Below are positions 45,905-59,091 of a stretch of DNA of 64,000 nucleotides, piece by piece. Each line of letters begins with the position of its first letter. The stretch's first letter is position 1. The position numbers and the translations under genes were made by a program. The DNA lies in NCBI GenBank assembly GCA_024138015.1, contig JAMXBB010000004.1, forward strand, positions 108,693,950-108,757,949. Direction: 5' to 3'. This DNA is from Lumnitzera littorea (taxonomy: Eukaryota > Streptophyta > Magnoliopsida > Myrtales > Combretaceae). Below the pieces are notes generated by a model. The model worked only from the letters and a program-made list of their open reading frames with translations, was not told where the DNA came from and searched no databases.

Positions 45905-47600
45905 CACTACTCGATATCGCCACCACACCACCTCATGCCATTACTATCGGATTAGCACACTTGTCCCATCAACATTGTTATGATCTTAGCACTATTACAA
46001 GTATTACCATCATAAACCTACATTACTTCCATCGCTTTATTATACCATCATCTCAACTATTATCACTATGTTACTATTATCATCAAACTACCTCTATGAC
46101 ATTATGGCCACTACCACCAAACCACTACATGCCAACACCATATTAGTGGTGATGATGGCCATTTAGTAGCAGTGCTAGTAATGATGGAGTTGATGCAAAA
46201 GCAAAGTGGTAATGTGGGGAAAATATCAAGTTCTAATAATGGTAATGATTTTAGTGCATTGGTTGTGAGGTTGTAATAGTAATGGTAGTATTAGCAAAGA
46301 TGGTGATATAATAATAACAATAGCAGTGGCGATGGTGTAAGGGTAGAGATTATGGTAGCATTATTAGCATTGGTTATTGAAGAGTAGTGGTATAGGGTAG
46401 TGGATTAGTGATGATCGATGGTGATTCAACAGTAATGATGTTATGTAATGGCTACAAAGACAATATCACAAGGGTATTGGTGATGCTAATGCTTTTGGTA
46501 GTGGTAATAACATTGACAGTAATCTTCAAGGTATAGAGGTAACAACAAGGTTATAGATATGGTAATCGTAAGTGTATGGTGGTAGTTGTAGCAATTTTGA
46601 CAAGAGTAGCACTGGTGTAATTTTAATGAGAGTAAACTCATATAATTATAATGACATTCTCCTTTTTCCTTTAAGGAATAACTATGCCACTTAAGAGAAG
46701 GTAATAATTATTTCTTGCATCAAGGAACTTAATTGCCTTCTTAATAGTTATTCGCTTTTGAAAATTCAAATAAATAAGGAAGTAAATACTATTTTAGAAA
46801 TAATCATTCTAATGTCTCTTTTATTAGCTTATGCTAACAACCTGTAAGAAGTTTAAGATGGTTAGAAAAAATTGTTGATTTACATACATCATAGAATTTA
46901 CTTTGTAATTTTTTAAGGTAATGGATATGACAAAACTTGTAGCACCATATTTGGTTTGTATGTAAAGTTTGGTAGTAGATAAAAGCCTTATCATGGCATT
47001 AAACAAACATTTAAATTTTAGCCAAATCTATATAACATTACAAGAATCATAGGATGGGATAAAGTAAAGTATCTTAATCAAAACCTTAAACTAATCCTTT
47101 TTTTCCATTGTTACCTTACCGCCAATCTCACAATTGTGACCTCATCACAAACAATGTTGTTACTATTATTATTGTCACTAGATAACCACTGCCATGAGTA
47201 AGACATCTAAGGCACAACTACTATATCATTACCATAACATTTACCAACACAATTGATACATAATGAACCTTATACTACATTATTACTAGTTCTACTGCCA
47301 CTAACACCACTTTGCTTCCATCACCATCACTATTACCATCATTTTCATACAATTGCCGTCACTACTAATGTCACTGTAATATAATTACCACTACTATCAT
47401 TACCCTTATAAAACTATTAACTCAATATTATATTTTACTAACAATATAACAACATACTATTACCCTCATCATACTGGTATGTGGGTGATAACGAGGCATC
47501 AAAATAGTAGCAATAATGTTGTAGCTATAGTAGTTTAGTGGTAGGAGAAAGGAGGTGATGTTGGTACAACAAATAAGGTGTAATGATCAAAACTATTATT
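45905..47600. repeat. Strand-switching triplet-periodic low-complexity block
   Basis: Degenerate three-base periodicity without an exact unit. 45905-46145 is rich in CAC/CAT/TAC triplets on the plus strand. From about 46146 to 46620 the same bias is on the minus strand (GTA/GTG/ATG). An AT spacer follows, then C-type triplets at about 47130-47470 and G-type again at 47470-47600. The two inner switches look like inverted arms (CCAACACCATATTAGTGGTG at the first). Open frames here (such as 45961-46146) are products of the periodicity. Confidence 0.6.
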
Positions 47601-48986
47601 AAAATATATTAGTTATGTATAGCAAACATATAATAAGAAAAACTATACACAATGAACAATAGATAACTATAAAGCCTAGGGAAATAAAAGTAAAAGAGAT
47701 AAATAAAATAAAATAATGTTGTAGGGCAAAATTGACATGGCATATAATTAACTAATGTTTATGAAGATATTTTAGTTAACAAAAAATTGGAAACTTTCCC
47801 CCTTAACAAAAGGGTTAAAGATAATCTTATACCTATTACCTTATTATCTCCTTGCTTTACCCAATAGAAACTCTTTAGCCACCATTGAACCTAAAGTCCA
47901 AAGTTCAGATCCTTGAGCTTTAGTTGCTAAAGATCATAAGATAGTGCCAAATTTGCTAAGGGAACACAATTTCTAAATAAGTTTTCTATTTATGATAATA
48001 GAAAATTTGTTTTTCATCAGCAAAGGATGAAAAACCTTATTGGATTTGTGTTTTATAGCATTAGAAAGGTGGTGATTTAAGTCTTGAGTACTACTCCACC
48101 AGAAAAATGTATAAGTATTCTTAATTTGTTGATTTTGGGAAGAATAGATAAAGTAGGGTTGAATTAGATGATAGTAAGCGTTGTGGATGTTGAATTTCGA
48201 TGTTTAAGGGGAGTTTAGGCGATTACCAATGGAATATCATTGGTAGAAGGGTATTTACAAATGGTGTTTTACGGTGGGGATTGAAGTTGAGGTGTATACT
48301 ATAAAGGATCGCGAACTGCAATTTACAGGGCATTTAGACGCCATAATGGCTAGTGTTTAGATACTAGCCCCCTGTTTTCACTCGTGTGAGTTCTTTTGGG
48401 GCATTTGAATGCTAGTAACCCTAGCATCTAGACACTATGTTATAAGTGTTCACGATTTACTTCCTACTCTTAAGATTTCTTACCTTATTTTCAATTCCTA
48501 AACATCTTTAATGTATTTTTCATTAACTTTACATGTCAAAATAGATTCTAAAAAGCTCTATTTCCTTGAGTAGTTATCTCTTTCTCATGTTATAGTCCAT
48601 GTAGAAGTGAGGAGTGAGTGGATAGAGTAGGAGAGAACTTATTCTAGGATGAATTTGAAGATTAAACTAATGTTAATTTTATTGATTTATCATTTTACGA
48701 TGATGTAGATTCAATTTTTGACGAGTCACTTGAGACAGGTGTGGGCACTTGCTTGTTTGTTGTGCTTGTATAGGTTGGAGTTGCAATATGTGACAAGTAA
48801 TAATGCAAACTTTGACTTAATAATGTAATGCTACGTGTGCTTGACTTTGATCTCCCTTTAGTAGGATCCCACGAGGTTAATGAGGCACCTGGTGATCGTA
48901 AGTGACTCGCCTTTTGGGGGTTTTGTATTAAGACGACCTAGTTAGATTTTAAGAAGGGTTACTTTAATGATGAGTAAGACCCACAC
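47601..48986. other. Mostly unassigned; possible older LTR with short palindromes
   Basis: No coding domain. 48330-48460 contains several perfect short inverted repeats (GGCTAGT...ACTAGCC; ATGCTAG...CTAGCAT). The part from about 48600 leads into the B3 insertion. It resumes at 51897 on the other side with LTR-like sequence, so this may be the left part of an older LTR. Confidence 0.35.
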
Positions 48987-51891
48987 TGTAAGCCCCAAAG
49001 TTAAGCTAAGTAACCGTAGGATTGAGCTTAGAACCCAAGGTTTAGGGCGATCGGTTAAAAAAATCCGATCAAACCAAAATTATAAATTATTGAGAAGAAT
49101 ATTAGTAAAAATGACCTCGTAAACGTGAATTCAAGAAAATAAGTAATAAAATAGGAGACTATAAAATTTTCAAATTAAAAACATAATAATTGCTAATTAC
49201 CGAAAAGGCAAAAAGTGTAATATAATAACTAATAAATTAGTAGAGATAGATTATATGTATACTAAAAATTTTAGAATGACCAAAATAATATTTAGGAATG
49301 TTCACGTGTACCCTACATGTATTTACGTGTAGATAAAAATACGCGTAATTACTAAAATTGGCCGAAAACTAAGTAAATAATTAAATAAAAATACAAAATA
49401 ATTATAAAAAAATCAGAAAAAAATCAGAAGAGGATAAGCTGATGCAAGATCAGGTCGTGGTCAGAAAAAGAAAAATTGACCAATAAAAATTGAACAACTT
49501 AAAAGCCAAAAATCAAGGAAATTGGGCAAAATCTTGTCAAATTAATGCATAATAATTACAAAAATCGTCTATAAATAGCAAGAAAAATTCATAAGCTCAT
49601 TTGGATAGATACAAATCAGAGAAAATTAGAGAGAGTTGAAAATTCGAGAGAAAATTCAGAAAATAAAAAAAACTGTGCAGTTAGGGGTTTTAAAGGGAAC
49701 CCACACCAAACGAGGAGTTGGAAGTGGACGGCCACCACCACCACACGTTGATGGCAGCGCCCAGGCCGGCCGACAAGGCCACGGCGGCCCACGGTGGCCG
49801 GAGCCACCTGAACCGGTGAGTCCAAATTCCAGCTCGATTCTTGTATAATTTTGTAAAATTAGTTATTTTGCCCAGAAAATTATGAAACTTGTTATTCTAA
49901 GGTTTTATTGTATGTAGATTTAGGGAAAAATGTTGATTTAGTTTAATTATGTCTGGAAATATAGGGTCCTTAACAAATTATTCAAAACCAAACATGATTA
50001 AACCGGAAATTAAATAGGCTTAGGGATGTAGTTTGGGGCTCAAAATTTTTCTATAGGATGCTCATGTGACATAGAACAGTGCTATGAAGCCATTTTTTTA
50101 AAATTAATTTTCGAAATTTTTAAGTTAATTTTTAGCCCTAAAATAATGGAAAAATTGGGTAATTTGGAGTTAATTAGGTTATTAGGATGTTAATTACTGA
50201 TTTGGATCTTAATTAGATGTTTAAGGAAGTTAATCTCTGCAGTGGAACCCTAATCCTAGCATTTAGGTACTAAGTATAGTTAATTAAGGAAATTAGGTAA
50301 GTAATATAAGAAATTAGTAATATGTGAAATTGTAAATTAATAAATATGGAAAAATTAGGGTTATTTATATAATATTAGAGTAAAAATCAGAATAATATTA
50401 AATCTGAATTAAGATTGAATTTTAGGTAATTATATAAAAAAGTAAGATTTTCTCACATCGGGGATAAATCCGATACCCTAATTAGGACTAGCGTGTACCA
50501 AATAGCTTAGAATACTAAATTAAGACCCAATAGGATATTTGGAAACTCGAGCTTAATGTAATTAATTTCACATTAGGATTCGAGCATGTTTAGGATTTAA
50601 AAATCGAACCAAAACCTAATTTGGAAATTGATGCGGAAACCGAGACTGAACCTAAACCTAAACCTAGAATAATTATAAAAGACTTAATACCTAGATAATT
50701 AGGCATATTAAACCGTAAACAAAACCTAACAATAAGCATTATAGGATAAAACGAACCTATAACAGTTATATGAAAAGCTGAAACCACGTTCGTGTTATAG
50801 GGATAACCGGCGATGGTCTGAGCAGATCGGACCTCGAGTGAGCGAGCGAGGAGTCGAGGTAAGTTGGGATTAATACGATGCTGTATTTTGGAGGCTTAAG
50901 ATTATGCTTGGTTGTGCTTGTTAGATAGTTGAATGCGTGCATGTGCTTGATTATGGGTGATGCTATGATTATGTTTGTTGCTTTAGCGCATATTGTATGA
51001 ATTGTATGTAATGATTGATCACCCTAAATTGGACTTAATCAAATATACGACCAGTAATCTTAATCGAACATGCATGGCAACCCGTTAGGGGATTTAGGAC
51101 TCTCCGGCCAAATACCGACCCCTTCGGAAGGGATAGCGCAGGATTGCAAAATGGTCCCTTATTCATCCTCAGTCGAACTAAATGACAGGAGAGGAGGTCG
51201 CGGCGGGGGTAAAGACAGTGGTTCGAAGGTAATCGCGAGAGGAGCAAGGTCTCCATTACACAAGCCTGGGTTTGGTCGTGAGCTGTTGCATTAACGGTAA
51301 CTCCTCGACCTGGATTAGAGCGAGCGCAATTTCTCTAATCTCACGACGGGTCGGACAACGTCGTGCGATGGCATTTGCTTGTACATGCATTGCATCTAAT
51401 AAGTGATTGAAAACCTTGTTGTGTTTCTAGTATAGTTTTAAGTCCTTCGTCCTAACTTACTGAGCTGTGGTTGCTCACATCCTTATAGACGTCGTGCAGG
51501 TGCTGGCTAAGAAGCGGATTCCAATTACTCTAAAGCTAACAACTGCTGGATCCTGGGGAGTGAGGAAAAACATGTGAAGAATAAATATATTTTTAAGGTT
51601 TAAGCTTTTACTTTAGAACTTCTCATTTTTGAATAATGTAATAACTAGGAAATGTATTACGGAGAAATCTTGTAAACCTAAATTGTAATAACTGTATTAT
51701 CATATATATATCTTTCCTCACTTTCTTGAAGAAATGATTTATTTAAATTATAAACTGTTTCCTTCAAAGCGGGTTAGTCGTGGACGCCTTATGTAGATCA
51801 GGTCTAAGATAGCGGTTGTAAGGCCAACTTCTATCTTATGATGGTTTACACGACGGGGGCTGTTACGACTCTGCCGCTTCGGGGCGTGACA
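48987..51891 (+). mobile_element. Family B solo LTR, copy B3
   Basis: 2905 bp from TGTAAGCCCC to GGGGCGTGACA, with a perfect 5-bp duplication CACAC (48982-48986 and 51892-51896). TATA box TATAAATAG at 49570-49578. A GC-rich block (49720-49815) ends in a good 5' splice site, CCG/GTGAGT at 49816. A possible 3' splice site lies at the end of GTCGTGCAG (51499) after TTACTGAG and TTGCTCAC branch-like words. Conserved island 51070-51365. The 70-codon proline-rich frame 49636-49848 spans the GC-rich block but is not kept in the other copies. It is the best-preserved of the B LTRs. The GGGGCGTGACA end is common in Tekay/Del-type chromoviruses, but without internal DNA the lineage is not proven. Confidence 0.93.
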
Positions 51892-51896
51892 CACAC

Positions 51897-52634
51897 CAAT
51901 ATTATTATGTATATATATTATGTGCATGGGAGTCATGAGTTACTCAAAGTCCTAGGATGCTGGGATTGTGCTATTTGCTGACTAATAAATAAGATAATTA
52001 AGTTATGCTTGTTACATTAGTTATGTATATTTATGTGTAAATTCTTGTTGTGTTTGACATGCATATGTACTTTTGGTGTCTCGTATTAGGCATAGCTCAC
52101 TATTCGAAGACTTATGGTTTTTAGTTGCAGGTGTAGGTACAAGTACTTTAGAGACTACCGAGTTCTATGAAGAAGCAGGTTGTGATTATTATTACTTTGA
52201 TGAGGAGGTAGGTTATTATTATTTTGATGATGGGACGAGATTTGCTGATATTTAAAATTGTTTTATTAGACTCAGTTAGAGAGTTTTGAATAGTTAATTG
52301 AATATGAATTTTATATTGTGGATTGTATATGGTCGCTTGTGACTCCCTATTGATTTTTATGTATTGCTGGAGTAAGAAACTCCTTGTTTAGAGTCCAGAG
52401 GTTTAATAAATCGAATAAGTTATAGATGTTTGAATTTAGTCATGGTGCTTGCAGGTGGTATGTATTTGGAGATAAGTGGTTAATCACTCTATGCTTTATT
52501 TAATGTTAATAGAATATTCATTATGAATTGGTGGTTGTTCATTTACTTGTGAATCGTAGACAAGTAGTAGGTTACTAGATGCCTTAGAGGCTGACATGTA
52601 ATAGGGCTATGGCTTTTTGAGTTTTTGGGTGTTA
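51897..52634 (+). mobile_element. Degraded LTR 3' part
   Basis: Contains TCACTATTCGAAGAC..TTTTTAGTTGCAG/GTG, the same kind of polypyrimidine-AG/GT site that B LTRs have near their 3' end, and finishes GGGTGTTACA. The 33-bp word encoding YYYFDEEVG/YYYFDDG is duplicated at about 52185-52240. Likely the 3' part of an older LTR into which B3 inserted; the start is not found. Confidence 0.35.
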
Positions 52635-53240
52635 CAATAATAGAAACCATTTTGTATTATACTTATCAAATATATCATCTCTTAAGAAACCTTAAGATTA
52701 AGCTTGCATGTTACTAATTTTCAACCTAAACTTATAAACACTATACTAGAAAACTTTAGATTATTCATTTTCAACTACTACATGTTGATGGAAATCAATT
52801 TTAAACATATTTTGATGAAAGTTTACCAAAGCTTCTTTTAGAAAAACACATAAAGGGCACTGTTTTTATGAAAACTAAATTTTTCCAAACATTCAGTGGT
52901 TAAATTTTGAAAACTCGACTACATAGCACCAAATTATAACATTTAAAGAGTTTACTCATAAAAATTTAGGTTAAAACAACATTAAATGGTTCTTTTGAAA
53001 ACGCGATTGAAAATTAGTGTGCAAAACCTTCTTCTTAAAGACCCTATATTAGTACTCATAATTTTTAAAATTTAGTATGAGATTTGAATTCATCATAGGA
53101 AAATATTGTGAACCATGACCAAAAACAGACAAGGCCAGTTGCTTAATGAGTTCAAGTTTGTAGAAAGCTTGAAAAGGGTTAATGGGGAAAGGTATGAAAG
53201 GGTAAAAATAACAAATGAAATAGTAAGTAAAACCTACGGA
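52635..53240. other. AT-rich DNA, nothing recognised
   Basis: No domain or clear repeat. A weak resemblance to the middle of B LTRs (GGGCACTGTTTTTATGAAAA) is not enough to call. Confidence 0.35.
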
Positions 53241-53950
53241 CAACTCTAGAAGATATGACGCACCAATGAAACTTCCGAGGACTCATGGCACAATTCGATA
53301 TGATGTACGAATTGGTCTAATGAGATTACTCGCCAACCTAACTTTACTTAAGGGAAATGATAAGAGTGATGTTAAGACTAAACAAATAGTGTTTACACAA
53401 ACAAAAAAGTACTTAAGTGTATTAAAGGTAATCTAATTTCTTACGGCTACAAGTACAAGGGTATTCATACCTGTAAGTTAGGGCAACTTGCCTAAAAGGG
53501 AAAAGACAATAAGGGCATTTAGCAAAGTACATTATGCAAAAGGGTAAAAATAAATATACAAGGAAAACAATCATTAGTGCTACGGATTCTATATATGATA
53601 TTGTACATGTAGCGATGCTGCATTAGCGAGGTTGTTATAAGATGTGAACAAAAAGTACGAACAGATGGGTTTGTCGGAGCAGGGATGGCTTAATTAATCC
53701 AGATTCTCTATCTTTCGGCTTATTGGTGAGGATGATGCCGAATGATAGGTCGGCTCGGCACTAGAGCGCAACCATTACTTAACATATCACAGAATAATGG
53801 GCGGTCATATGGCATGACATTGAAGGTGACTCGGTAAGGAAGTACTCAGTCTTAGTAAGAGTTGGTTAGAACATAAGGATTCATCGTGCCAGCCCCATTG
53901 ATCCCCGAGCTTAGTTGTGGGTCAAAAGTCCCGTAGCTTGATCTCCATCA
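53241..53950 (-). mobile_element. Diverged LTR related to E1 and D LTRs
   Basis: Shares the order of words seen in E1 and D: GATATGATGTACG, ATTACTCGCC, AAATGATAAGAGTG, then AAGGGTATTCATACC where E1 has the TATA region, and an ending near GTGGGTCAAAAGTCCC...CCATCA. Low overall identity; borders and TSD are not resolved. Confidence 0.4.
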
Positions 53951-53959
53951 AAAAAATAC

Positions 53960-54850
53960 TTAGAAAAACTAGGTTTAAAAATTTTTGGAGTTCATTTGAT
54001 ATATTTTTAAAAATTTTAGTTAAAAACAAGGAATAACGACTACTTACCAGAACTTAGTGGCCGCCAGAACTTAGAGCTTTGGCCACCGTAGGAGTGAAGG
54101 AGCTTGTCAATTGAACTAGGTGCCTACTACTTCTTCAAGCTACGTCCTAGGTGCACTTCTAGCTGTTGATTTTCTTCGAAAACTCCTTAACCCCCTTAAT
54201 TTACCTTACATTTTCTTAATTTTTCCCTTCCTCACCCCCTCTCTCTATTCCTCTCTCCTAGATTTTTTCAAAGCTTCAAATGTCCTAAACTTCCATCAAG
54301 AAGAGAAATTTATATTTTTATAGAAGAGTTTTAGGGTAATTTGAATTTTCTCCTATTTCCTAACTTTATGAGGTGTCATCCTTAGGCTACACTACTTCAT
54401 AATCAATCTCTAGGCTTCTTCTAGAATTGCTTGCATATTAAGTAAAATTTTTAATAATTTTCCATATTTTTCTTTATTAATTTAATGAATTTAACACTTA
54501 TTTAGATATTTTGAATAATTATGGTACATATAATCATATAATAATTATATCCAATATATATTCATGTCTTCCATATATTATTTAATAATTTTATTACCCA
54601 TATAACATATATCTAAATATTCGTTAGCTAACAATGTCTGTTTCGTACGTTTTCGATATGTATATAATGATATAGTAAAATTCACTACTTTTAGCTATAT
54701 TTTTAATATTTTATTATATTTTTGAATTCCTAGCTTACGGAGTTTCCTTGACTAATATTGCTAAACTCCTTCTAAGTTTTTAACTTATCTGAGTTACTCT
54801 TTTAAACGTCTTAAATTGGTTGTTTGGAACCTAATCACAAAAATACCAAC
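53960..54850 (-). mobile_element. Diverged B-type LTR fragment
   Basis: On the minus strand the layout follows the first part of B LTRs: the ATATTAGTCAAGGAAACTCC segment (compare ATTAGTAAAAATGACCCCG), an ATATGT-rich stretch, a TATA-like region, then a GC-richer block (54055-54115) ending in a 5' splice-like CTGGTAAGTAG (complement of about 54041-54051). The plus-strand open frame 54120-54323 lies on the wrong strand of this LTR and is not a gene. Confidence 0.4.
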
Positions 54851-56011
54851 TTACAATGAGAATTAATCATTTAGTGCATAGTGATCAAAAGAGGAATGAA
54901 GACCTTGGTTTTTCCAACAAAACATCTCAATAAATATTTCTAATATAGTTGCTAATGATCTTTTGGAAGTTTGTATTGAAAGTATGGAATGGATACTAAC
55001 CCATGAACTTATTGAGGCCTTTGCTTGTATTAACCTTATTATATTTAATGAAATGCATGTTGTTATTTACAGGAAAAGTAAAAAAAAAAAAATGAGAAAG
55101 AGGGTGTAGAAGAAAATAAAGATAATAATAATAACTAGACTAATGAACGAATAACCTAATTCCCTTTCACTAGGGAGTTAGGGCCTAAAAATAATATAAA
55201 GAGTAGAGATTTAGAGCTTACATAATAGAAGAATATATTGTATTATTGCATCCAGAAGATATGCTTACATAATGTAGGTAACGAAGATAGGAGATGTGAA
55301 TGTCTACAAGAGAGTATTTGAAGTGTTACATGACCTGTGTTTTTTCTCTGATGATCTTTTCATAGTTTGCAATTATGGCTTATATAAAATACCAATGGAT
55401 GGAGCATACCTTGGCATTGGATTCTTTTTTAAGGGTAAAAATGTAAAGATTTTTAAAAAGTATAATAATTTAAAAAGATGAGAGTTTGCTTCTTTTTTTT
55501 TTTTTTACAGTAAACAATACAATAATTTATCAAAAAAATATACTTTTTCATATAATAAATAGTATAATAATTTTGCTAAAGTTTCTTATCAGAGAAAGTT
55601 GTTTCTTTGAGGGAATCTCTCCTTTTTTCAAACTTATCATCATCAAGTGTTGAGACAATCTTCTCCTTTTTTAGAATTATCTTCATCCTTTCATTGCAGA
55701 CCTTGAGTTTTCTTGTGTGAAATAATTTTCATACTTTTTTATGACGCTCTTGGTTTTAGTTTCTACAAGCCCCTATAAAGCTTGTTGTTCTTTAAAAAAA
55801 AAATGTTGTAAATCTTACTTTGAAAAATTAAAAAATAATCATGAGGTTGTTTTGGAATTCGGGCTAACTGATAACGTTTTCAATTTCTAATTTATTCAAC
55901 TAAAGTCTTTCTAAAATTTTTTTTTATTTACTTGATTTTTATTTTTCTCGAGATTTGGCCCATATTCGACGTCTACATGAATGGTATGATGTGTTGGTCT
56001 TATATCATATC
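54851..56011. other. AT-rich DNA, nothing recognised
   Basis: No recognisable gene or repeat; T-rich runs at 55491-55506 and near 55790-55925. Confidence 0.45.
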
Positions 56012-56016
56012 CAAAT

Positions 56017-59000
56017 TGTCACGCCTTGAAGCGGTAGAGTTGTAACAGCCCCGCCGTGTAAACCATCTTAAGATAGAAGCCTTACAACTGCTATCTGAGA
56101 CTTGATCTATACAAGGCGTCCACGACTAACCCGTTTTGAAGTAAACAATTTGTAATTTAAATAGATCATTTACCTAAGAAAGTGAGGAAATATATATATA
56201 CACTATACTTTAGTTATTGTAGTTAAAGTTTACAATATTTCTCTGTAATATATTTCTTAGTTATTACATTATTTAGAAATGAAAAATAATTCTAAAATAA
56301 AAACTTAGGCCGTAAAATTATGTATTTATTCTTCAATGTTTTTCCTTACTCCCTAATATCCAGTAGTTGCTAGCTTTAGAGTAATTGGTTGCCGCTTCTT
56401 AGCCAGCACCTGCACGACGTCTATAGGGATGTGAGCAACCACAACTCAGTAAGTTAGGATGGAGGACTTAAAACTATACAAAAAACACAACAAGATTTTC
56501 AATCACTTATTAGGTGCAATGTATGTGCAAGCAAATGCCATTGCACGACGTTATTCGGCCCGTCATGAGATTAGAGAAATTGCGGCCGCTCTAATCCGGG
56601 TTGAGGAGTTGCCATTAATGTAACAGCTCACGACCAAACCCAGGCTTGTGCAATGGAGGCCTCGCTCCTCTCGCGACTACCTTCGAACCATTGACTTCAC
56701 CCTCGCCACAATCTCCTCTCCTGTCACTTAGTTCGGCTAAGGATGAAGAAGGGACCATTATATAATCCTGCGCTATCCCTTTCGAAGGGGTCAATATTTG
56801 GCCGGAGAGTCCTAAGTTCCCTTAACGGGTTGCCATGTATGTCGGATTATGATTACTAGCTGTATATTTGATTAAGTCCAGTTTAGGATGATCAATCATT
56901 TCATACAAATCATACAATACATGCCAGAACAACAAATAGAATCATAATATCACCTATAATCAAGCACATGCACACATCCAACTATCTAACAAGCACAACC
57001 AAGCATAATCTCAAGCCTCTAAAATACAGCATTGTATTAATCCCAACTTACCTCGACTCCTCGCTTACTCACTCGAGGTCCAATTTACTCAGGCCATTGC
57101 CAATTATCCCCATAACACAAACGTGGTTTCAGCTTTTCATATAACTATTATAGGTTCATTTTATCCTATAACGTTTATTATTATATTTTGTTTAGGGTTT
57201 AATATGCTTAATTATCTAGGTCTTAAGTCTTTTACAATTATTCTAGGTTTGGGGTTAGGTTCGGGTTCGGTTTTCGCATCGATTTCTAAATTAGGTTCTA
57301 GTTCGATTCTAAGTATTGTTTTATACTATAAATTCGTTTCAACCCATAATATGAAATTAATCACATTACTTCCCGATCTCCTAAATATCATCATTACCCC
57401 TAGTCAGTATTTTATTTCACCTAGTACACTTAAATCCATATTAGTGTATTGAATTCACTCCTAATGTGAGAAATTTTTACATTTTTCATATAATTACATA
57501 AATTCAAGTTTCCTATCAGATTTACTGTACATTTTTATTATTATCAAATTTTCAATTTTTATTATAATATTTTCTATTTATTATATTTCTAAAAATTACA
57601 TATTACGTATTATTACTTTTTATGTATATAATACACTTCTAATATTTCTATCACTCTAATTATCATCTCTCAACATCAATTATCATTTCAAAATGTCTAA
57701 GTTCATCCTAAATAAGATTTTACTACTAATTACCCTAATTTACAAAATTAGCTTAAAATTAACTATTTTTTCATATTACTTATTCACTACATAATTAACC
57801 TAATAATTATATCTAACACCCTAAATGCTACAAGTATCATACTCCATCAGATTTCAACATCCTAAAACATATACTTATTCACTAAATTAGCAATTAACCA
57901 TTTAATTACTTAATTAACCCTAAATTACCCATTTTATGCCTCTTTTTAGGGCCTAAAAATTATCTAAAAATTTCAAAAATTAATTTTTGAAAATGGGCTT
58001 CATAGCACTATTCTATATCATCTAAGTAATCTACACAAAAATTTTGGGCTCGAAACTACACTCTTAAGGTCATTTATTTTTAAACCGAAATATACTCAAT
58101 TTTGCATGATTTCTTAAGGACCATATATTACAGGACATATTTTCATCAAAATAATATTTTTCCTAAAAACTACATACAAAAATATTCCAGAATAACAAAA
58201 TTCATAATTTTCTAATAATATTTACTATTTTTACAAAATTACATAAGAATCGGGCTAGAAATCGAACTCACCGATCTGAGTGGCTCCGGCCATCGTGGCC
58301 TTGTCGGCAGGCTTGGGTGCTGCCACCACCATGTGGTGGTGGTGGCCGTCTACTGCCAGCTACTCGTCTGGTGGGGGTTCCCTTTAAAGGCCCTAATTGC
58401 ATAGTTTTTCTTATTTTTTTTCTAACTCGAATTTTTCTCTCAATTTTCGCTTCTCCCTAATTTTCTCTAATTTCTAACTGTCCAAATGAGTTCTTAGATT
58501 TTTCTTGCTATTTATAGAGCTTTAGTGTAATTATTGTGCATTAAATTAGACAAGACAATTGCCTTATCCTTTAATTTTTGGCTTTTGTGTTGTTTAATTC
58601 TAATTGGTTAATTTTTCTTTTTCAGATTCTGACTTGCCACGACCAGATTTGCATCATTCTACACTTTTCTAATTTTTTTCTGAATTTTCCACAATTAATT
58701 TATAATTTTATTTAATTATTTAATTATTTACTAAGTTTTTGGCCAATTTAGGTAATTTCGTGTATTTTTATCTATACATAAATACATATGGGGTACATGT
58801 GAACATTCCTAATTATTATTTTGGTCATTCTAAAATTTTTAGTATACATATAATCTATCTTTGGTAATTTATTAGTTATTAGATTACACTTTTTGCCTTT
58901 TCGGTAATTAGCAATTATTATGCTTAAAATTTGAAAATTTTATAGTCTCTTATTTTATTACTTATTTTCTTAAATTCAAATTTACGGGGTCATTTTTACT

Positions 59001-59086
59001 AATATTTCTCTCAATAGTTTATAATTTAGGCTTGATCGGATCTTTTAGCCGATCGAAACCTTGAGTGATTGGTTGTGAGGCCTACA
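56017..59086 (-). mobile_element. Family B solo LTR, copy B4
   Basis: 3070 bp. On the minus strand it runs from TGTAGGCC to AAGGCGTGACA. Flanks CAAAT (56012-56016) and CAAAC (59087-59091) are a target duplication with one transition. Minus-strand TATA box CTATAAATAG (complement of 58508-58517). Splice donor GGTGAGT (complement of 58266-58272). Conserved island 56560-56845. It lies at the left border of the pararetrovirus remnant. Confidence 0.88.
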
Positions 59087-59091
59087 CAAAC

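Noticed and set aside
49636..49848. 70-codon proline-rich frame after a TATA box
   Set aside because: Located in the GC-rich LTR block; in the B2 copy the frame is different and closes early, so there is no sign of coding constraint.
52073..52255. 60-codon frame with duplicated YYYFD motif
   Set aside because: The duplication is a 33-bp tandem repeat in an LTR remnant; no homologue recognised.
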